Source of the DNA: Bacillota bacterium
Lineage (GTDB): Bacteria > Bacillota_I > Bacilli_A > ML615J-28 > CAG-698
Direction: 5' to 3'
Assembly: GCA_023422115.1 (NCBI GenBank)
Contig: JAEZSA010000139.1
Coordinates: 1 to 10,656, forward strand
Length of the DNA: 10,656 nt
Below are positions 7,065-10,656 of this stretch, one piece after another (position 1 is the first letter of the stretch; each line of letters begins with the position of its first letter). Under the pieces are notes generated by a model that saw nothing but the letters and a program-made list of their open reading frames with translations, ran no database searches and had not been told where the DNA came from. A program made the translations under genes and the position numbers.

Positions 7065-8837
7065 TCACTCCTCGCTTTTAACTATTTTTGTTGTAAGTCT
7101 TATTGATTCACCATATTCCATTACATCTTTATCATCAATCTCTTCACTATTCTCAATTTTCTTTCGTAAGTTTTCTTTTTTCTTTTCTTGAAAGTGTTCT
7201 TGGTTGATTTGTAAGCATTGTTCTAACGATATGCAGTTTTGTGGGTTAATTTCTTGCAATACTGACTCTAGTATTACTCTTTCTTCTTCTGATAATAGTA
7301 CTGCAAAATCATCATTTACCTTATCGTGATTATTATAATAACTATATAAATTCCATATAATTCCACGATTGATTTTTTTATCTGAGTAAACAAAATTTGT
7401 TTTTTCACTAGTAATGATTGTGCAAGCATCTTTAGATGTATATGCATGATAGATAGCGTGTCTTTCATTTGCAAGATATCGTTTTTCCCTTGTTGTTTTT
7501 CTTTGTCCCTCTCTTGGAATTTGAGGAACATCAATTGGTCGTTGCTGAATGTTCTTCTTAAAATCATCTTTAATAGATGTGTCTGTGATATTTAATTCAT
7601 CAGCAATTTTCTTTACGTAAAATTCAGTCAACGAATTTATATTTAACATTTTCAAAAAAGCAAAAACATTTTGTTTGAAAGTTTCAATACTATAAGAATC
7701 ATTTAGATTCAATTTTCTTTTTTCTAATTCGTATAAATATTCTGGAGCACTCATTGCTTTATTTTCAAGAAAATCGTGCAAACTCTCCGTGCCAAATTGA
7801 TTGGCAAATTCATCTGGATCAAGTCCTTGAGGAAGTAACATTACTTTTATATTGCAATTAGCCCGATGAAACATCTCAATCGCTCTTTTTGTTGCTTCGA
7901 TACCAGGATTATCTCCATCAAAGCATAATGTAACATTATTCGTTGTTTTTCTGATTGCTTGAATTTGTTGGTTTGTAAGAGCCGTTCCCATTGTTGCAAT
8001 TGTATTTTCTACCTTTGCACGATAAGCGGCAATGACATCCATAAACCCTTCAAAAATAAAGACACGATCTTTTTGTTTCATCACATTTACTGCACGAGAA
8101 TAGTTGTAAAGAATGTTACTTTTCTTAAAAATAACATTCTCATTACTATTAACATACTTTGGTTCATCTTTTCCAGTTTTATGATAAATTCTTCCACTAA
8201 AACCTACAATATTTCCATTCATATCATCAATAGGAAACATGATTCGCGAACGAAAAAGATCATAATAAGTATTTTCTTTTCCTGCTTTAATTAATCCTAC
8301 TTCTAGTAAATTTAATGGTAGATAAGGATTATCTCGTTCTGTCAATGCTTTGTAAAGTAAGTCAAATTCATCACTTGCCAAGCCAATTTTAAAACGACGA
8401 ATGATGTCTTCATCAATAAAACGACTATGTAAATACTTGATTGCTTCTTTCCCTTCAACAGAGTTCTTTAAGTAAAACTCGTAATAGTTGGTAGCATCTT
8501 GCATGATTTTAAGGTATTTTTGTAGATTCAAATTAATATTATCATCAATATCAACTTGAATTCCCATTTTTTCACCAACATATTTAATCGCTTGGGGAAA
8601 GCTTAGGTTTTTATATCTTTGAACAAAACCAACTGCATTTCCTGAAGCTCCACAACTAAAACATTTAAATACATTTTTACTTGGTGATACAGACAAAGAA
8701 GGATTGGTATCATTATGAAAAGGACAAATTCCTTTATAATCGCTACCTTTCTTCTCTAGTTTAATATGCTCGCCGATAATTGCAACAATATCAGCATTTT
8801 CAGTTATTTTCTTTATCGTTGCTTCGGATATACGCAT
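7065..8837 (-). CDS. dnaG: DNA primase DnaG
   Basis: Makes RNA primers for lagging-strand replication. Residue numbers count from the upstream GTG at 8846. The CHC2 zinc domain has Cys41, His44, Cys62 and Cys65. The TOPRIM catalytic core shows EGFMD (266-270), [10 protein letters not shown] (309-318) and DPDEFA (343-348). [12 protein letters not shown] (231-242) precedes the core. The C-terminal part (about 450-593) is poorly conserved and highly charged, as expected for the DnaB-helicase-binding domain. The GTG overlaps the Shine-Dalgarno AGAGGTG, while the ATG at 8837 is 8 nt from AGAGG, so I start the gene at 8837 (590 aa). It ends in TGA, 4 nt before sigA, and follows glyS by 11 nt. Length and motifs are normal. 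Confidence 0.97.
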   Translation of the reverse strand: MRISEATIKKITENADIVAIIGEHIKLEKKGSDYKGICPFHNDTNPSLSVSPSKNVFKCFSCGASGNAVGFVQRYKNLSFPQAIKYVGEKMGIQVDIDDNINLNLQKYLKIMQDATNYYEFYLKNSVEGKEAIKYLHSRFIDEDIIRRFKIGLASDEFDLLYKALTERDNPYLPLNLLEVGLIKAGKENTYYDLFRSRIMFPIDDMNGNIVGFSGRIYHKTGKDEPKYVNSNENVIFKKSNILYNYSRAVNVMKQKDRVFIFEGFMDVIAAYRAKVENTIATMGTALTNQQIQAIRKTTNNVTLCFDGDNPGIEATKRAIEMFHRANCNIKVMLLPQGLDPDEFANQFGTESLHDFLENKAMSAPEYLYELEKRKLNLNDSYSIETFKQNVFAFLKMLNINSLTEFYVKKIADELNITDTSIKDDFKKNIQQRPIDVPQIPREGQRKTTREKRYLANERHAIYHAYTSKDACTIITSEKTNFVYSDKKINRGIIWNLYSYYNNHDKVNDDFAVLLSEEERVILESVLQEINPQNCISLEQCLQINQEHFQEKKKENLRKKIENSEEIDDKDVMEYGESIRLTTKIVKSEE

Positions 8838-8843
8838 ATTTTT

Positions 8844-8850
8844 CACCTCT
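8844..8850 (-). promoter_or_regulatory. Ribosome binding site that decides the dnaG start
   Basis: The minus strand reads TAGAGGTGAAAAATATG: the glyS TAG stop (8849-8851) overlaps AGAGGTG, and the ATG at 8837 follows at 8 nt from AGAGG. The in-frame GTG at 8846 lies within this site and is therefore an unlikely start. Confidence 0.75.
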
Positions 8851-10222
8851 ATTTTACTAATTCACTCAAATAATGAATTAAATCATCAATTTTAACTCGG
8901 GTTTGTTGCATTGAATCTCGCTCACGAACAGTAACCATTTTGTCTTCTAAAGTATCGAAATCAATAGTTACACAGTAAGGAGTACCATTTGCATCTTGAC
9001 GGCGATATCTCTTTCCTATTTGACCACTCGTATCATAGTCACAAGCAAATTCTTTAATTAAAAGGTTAAATACTTTTAAAGCCTCCTCATTTAGTTTGTT
9101 TACTAATGGCAATACTGCAACTTTCTTTGGTGCTAAAAATGGTTTTAAGTGTAGGACTTCTCTCGTTTCTCCATTTTCTAGTAGTTCTTCTTCATAAGCG
9201 CTTGTTAGCACAGATAATAATAATCGTTCCACTCCTAAAGATGGTTCAATGACAAAAGGTAAGTATTTTGTATTTGTTTCTGGATCAAAATATTCTAAGC
9301 TTTCTTGAGAATGTTTTTGGTGAACTCCTAAATCATAATCAGTACGATCAGCAATTCCCCATAATTCACCCCAACCAAAATAGAACAAGAATTCAATATC
9401 TGTGGTTGCTTTAGAATAAAAACTTAATTCTTCTACATCATGATCACGATAACGAAGTCTATTTTTATCTAGACCCATGTATTCAAGGAAATCAAGACAA
9501 AATTGCTTCCAGTATTGAAACCATTCTAAATCAGTTCCTGGTTTACAAAAAAATTCAAGTTCCATTTGTTCGAATTCACGAGTACGGAAAATAAAATTAC
9601 CTGGAGTTATTTCATTACGGAAACTTTTTCCTATTTGACCTATTCCAAATGGTAGTTTCTTTCTTGTCGTTCTTTGTACATTCTTGAAATTTACAAAGAT
9701 TCCTTGAGCTGTTTCAGGCCGTAAATAAACAATGTTTTTATCATCCTCAATAACTCCTTGATTTGTTTTAAACATTAAGTTAAATTTTCTAATTTCAGTA
9801 AAATTATTTGATCCACATGAAGGACATTTAATTTCATGCTCTTTTATGTATTCTATTAACGCCTCATTCGTCATACCATCTCCGGTAATTTCACCTTTTG
9901 TATGGTCTTCTATTAGTTTATCAGCCCGATAACGAGTACCACATTTTTTACAGTCGATTAATGGATCACTAAAACCACCAACATGGCCACTGGCAATCCA
10001 CACTCTTGGATTCATTAAAATAGCACTATCCATTCCGACATTGTAAGGGGATTCTTGGACAAACTTTTTCCACCATGCTCGTTTAATATTGTTTTTTAGT
10101 TCAACGCCTAAAGGTCCATAGTCCCAAGCATTTGCTAATCCACCATATATTTCGCTTCCTTGATATACAAATCCTTGATTTTTCAAAAAAGCAACAAATT
10201 TTTCCATGTTAATTTCTGCCAT
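8849..10222 (-). CDS. glyS: Glycyl-tRNA synthetase, single-chain alpha2 type
   Basis: A class II aminoacyl-tRNA synthetase that charges tRNA-Gly. It is the single-polypeptide, eukaryote/archaea-like homodimeric type (457 aa), not the bacterial alpha2-beta2 GlyQ/GlyS. The N-terminal [20 protein letters not shown] (19-38) is diagnostic. A zinc-binding insertion has CKKC (91-94) and CPSC (133-136). Class II motif 2 is FRNEITP (201-207) with FEQMELEFF (217-225), and motif 3 is [11 protein letters not shown] (326-336). The C-terminal anticodon-binding domain covers about 360-457. AAGGAG lies 7 nt before the ATG. It leads an operon with dnaG and sigA. No T-box is seen upstream; the predicted leader is only about 20 nt. 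Confidence 0.96.
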   Translation of the reverse strand: MAEINMEKFVAFLKNQGFVYQGSEIYGGLANAWDYGPLGVELKNNIKRAWWKKFVQESPYNVGMDSAILMNPRVWIASGHVGGFSDPLIDCKKCGTRYRADKLIEDHTKGEITGDGMTNEALIEYIKEHEIKCPSCGSNNFTEIRKFNLMFKTNQGVIEDDKNIVYLRPETAQGIFVNFKNVQRTTRKKLPFGIGQIGKSFRNEITPGNFIFRTREFEQMELEFFCKPGTDLEWFQYWKQFCLDFLEYMGLDKNRLRYRDHDVEELSFYSKATTDIEFLFYFGWGELWGIADRTDYDLGVHQKHSQESLEYFDPETNTKYLPFVIEPSLGVERLLLSVLTSAYEEELLENGETREVLHLKPFLAPKKVAVLPLVNKLNEEALKVFNLLIKEFACDYDTSGQIGKRYRRQDANGTPYCVTIDFDTLEDKMVTVRERDSMQQTRVKIDDLIHYLSELVK

Positions 10223-10249
10223 GATATAGCTCCTTTTCTAATAAGTAAC

Positions 10250-10278
10250 ATACTAACATAATCAAATTATAATGTAAA
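10250..10278 (-). promoter_or_regulatory. Promoter for the glyS-dnaG-sigA operon
   Basis: On the minus strand, TTTACA (10273-10278), a 17-nt spacer and TAGTAT (10250-10255), with TGT directly upstream of the -10. Predicted start is near 10243, leaving a leader of about 20 nt. A TATAAT also occurs at 10266-10271 but has no acceptable -35 at 16-18 nt. Confidence 0.6.
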
Positions 10279-10304
10279 GAAAGAAATATTCCGTTTTTGA
10301 TAAA

Positions 10305-10330
10305 TAAAAAAGTTAGTGTTTTTCTAACTT
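10305..10330 (-). terminator. Intrinsic-terminator-like hairpin upstream of the glyS promoter
   Basis: On the minus strand, AAGTTAG (10324-10330) pairs with CTAACTT (10310-10316) around a 7-nt loop and runs into TTTTTT. The stem is 7 bp and AT-rich, so termination may be incomplete. Confidence 0.5.
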
Positions 10331-10387
10331 GTATTAAAATCTATGAAACTTTCCTCTTTTCATTTCCATATTGCGATTATCTTCCTT
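10305..10387 (-). ncRNA. Candidate small RNA or short leader between a consensus promoter and a terminator
   Basis: The transcript would start near 10387, just after the promoter at 10393-10421, and end in the U-tract at 10305-10309, about 82 nt long. It has a small hairpin (10343-10363: ATGAAA pairs with TTTCAT around a 9-nt purine-rich loop containing GAGGA) and then the terminator-like hairpin. An 11-codon reading frame (10369-10334, MEMKRGKFHRF) lies inside it; a possible AGGAAG is 11 nt upstream but right at the predicted 5' end, so translation is doubtful. I recognise no known RNA family: there is no SRP Alu/GNAR-type core and no T-box. Confidence 0.4.
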
Positions 10388-10392
10388 TACAT

Positions 10393-10421
10393 ATTGTAAC
10401 ATATTATGTTAAGTTTGTCAA
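10393..10421 (-). promoter_or_regulatory. Near-consensus promoter upstream of glyS
   Basis: On the minus strand, a perfect TTGACA (10416-10421), a 17-nt spacer and TACAAT (10393-10398), with TGT before the -10. This is the best -35 match in the window. It points towards glyS but is separated from it by the terminator-like hairpin at 10305-10330. Confidence 0.75.
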
Positions 10422-10480
10422 AGTATTTTCTGATGAGATAATGGATAAAATGTTATATTACAATACATATGAGACCAACA

Positions 10481-10509
10481 TTGATTAAAACGCAAAAGTG
10501 ATTTATACT
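10481..10509 (+). promoter_or_regulatory. Promoter for the putative transposase
   Basis: TTGATT (10481-10486), a 17-nt spacer and TATACT (10504-10509). The -10 is inside the left arm of the inverted repeat at 10498-10564. Predicted start is near 10516, so the native transcript would lack most of that arm. Confidence 0.6.
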
Positions 10510-10564
10510 TTGTGTTAAGAAGATGACCACAACGAAATCTCTTCACACAAGGAGTATAAATCAC
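10498..10564. repeat. Imperfect inverted repeat sequestering the transposase ribosome binding site
   Basis: The left arm (10498-10523) and right arm (10540-10564) share GTGATTTATACT (12 bp), TTGTGT (6 bp) and GAAGA (5 bp), interrupted by a GG bulge on the right and a TAA bulge on the left. The loop is 16 nt. The right arm contains AAGGAG (10549-10554) and ends directly at the ATG (10565). Confidence 0.85.
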
Positions 10565-10656
10565 ATGAATATTATAACACATCATTCTCATGATATCAAA
10601 ACAAAATTTCATGCTGTTTCATCTTATCGTAATAATCATTATTCTGTTGCTCATAT
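10565..10656 (+). CDS. Putative insertion-sequence transposase, N-terminal fragment cut by window edge
   Basis: Thirty complete codons are visible, starting at an ATG 10 nt after AAGGAG. The sequence (HHSHDIKTKFHAVSSYRNN and on) is His/Lys/Arg-rich and resembles the N-terminal helix-turn-helix segment of IS3- or IS481-like transposases, in which a basic KxK..AV..Y(R) helix begins the DNA-binding domain. That resemblance is from memory and the fragment is too short to assign a family; an unrelated helix-turn-helix regulator is possible. The dedicated promoter and the RBS-sequestering repeat upstream support the transposase reading. The catalytic part lies beyond the window. Confidence 0.55.
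   Translation, partial: MNIITHHSHDIKTKFHAVSSYRNNHYSVAH

Larger units (their letters stand above)
10481..10656 (+). mobile_element. Probable left end of an insertion sequence (boundary uncertain)
   Basis: The call rests on the start of a transposase-like gene, its promoter, and an inverted repeat typical of insertion sequence ends. The outer boundary and any target-site duplication cannot be set, because the other end is outside the window. The left limit given is the promoter -35; the true end may lie several bases to either side. Confidence 0.45.

Noticed and set aside
7065..7067. Possible TGA=Trp recoding, suggested by the AT-rich, Mollicutes-like gene content
   Set aside because: TGG encodes Trp throughout, and this TGA ends DnaG 4 nt before a sigA start with a good ribosome site. 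The standard code fits every gene.
7959..8294. 111-codon plus-strand frame inside dnaG
   Set aside because: It is the opposite-strand shadow of a fully conserved primase TOPRIM region, with no ribosome site.
2838..8846. GTG (8846) as the dnaG start and ATG (2796) as the parE start
   Set aside because: Both starts lie in or against their Shine-Dalgarno; ATG 8837 and ATG 2787 have 8-9 nt spacing.
10223..10480. T-box riboswitch upstream of glyS
   Set aside because: No T-box consensus or specifier stem could be read on the minus strand, and the nearest promoter leaves only about 20 nt of leader.
10297..10488. 63-codon plus-strand open frame
   Set aside because: It lacks a ribosome binding site and recognisable protein features, and runs antisense through the terminator-like hairpin and the TTGACA promoter.
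10418..10612. 64-codon minus-strand open frame across the insertion-sequence end
   Set aside because: It is antisense to the inverted repeat and the transposase start. It has no ribosome site and its composition looks like non-coding sequence.
1..10656. CRISPR array, phage module, toxin-antitoxin pair or new defence system
   Set aside because: No spaced direct repeats were found and no unexplained multi-gene cluster. All long genes are recognisable housekeeping families.

Overview
This AT-rich window uses the standard bacterial code. TGG encodes Trp throughout, and dnaG ends in a TGA that sits 4 nt before the sigA start, which rules out a TGA=Trp Mycoplasma-type code. The gene content suggests a low-GC Bacillota, possibly an Erysipelotrichia-like or Acholeplasma-like lineage: ParC/ParE topoisomerase IV, PlsY, a YneF/UPF0154 membrane protein, a clostridial 2[4Fe-4S] ferredoxin, single-chain (alpha2-type) glycyl-tRNA synthetase, DnaG, SigA, TrmK and Nif3. 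The genus cannot be fixed from sequence alone.

Layout. Most genes lie on the minus strand. At the left edge is parE-parC, overlapping by 17 nt, with parC cut by the window end; the pair is driven by a near-consensus extended -10 promoter at 2819-2847. A divergent promoter region follows, then plsY on the plus strand. plsY faces a small yneF-like gene on the minus strand across a bidirectional terminator. A divergent region then separates yneF from a 55-codon ferredoxin gene on the plus strand, which faces nif3 across a second bidirectional terminator.

From 10222 down to 4324 runs a minus-strand macromolecular-synthesis operon, glyS - dnaG - sigA - (hairpin) - trmK - nif3. It covers translation (glycyl-tRNA charging, tRNA m1A22 methylation), replication priming and housekeeping transcription. 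Gaps are 11, 4 and 47 nt, and trmK and nif3 overlap by 19 nt. A hairpin with a weak U-tract after sigA may lower expression of trmK-nif3. glyS has its own promoter with a leader of about 20 nt, so there is no T-box.

The right edge is the least ordinary part. Upstream of the glyS promoter, a consensus minus-strand promoter (TTGACA-17-TACAAT, extended -10) is followed about 80 nt later by a terminator-like hairpin, which defines a candidate small RNA or leader. Beyond it begins what looks like an insertion sequence reading rightward. The first 30 codons of a putative transposase are preceded by a long inverted repeat whose right arm holds the ribosome binding site and whose left arm holds the promoter -10. 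This geometry fits protection of a transposase gene from external read-through. I see no CRISPR array, phage genes or obvious new multi-gene system; the core genes are ordinary and intact.
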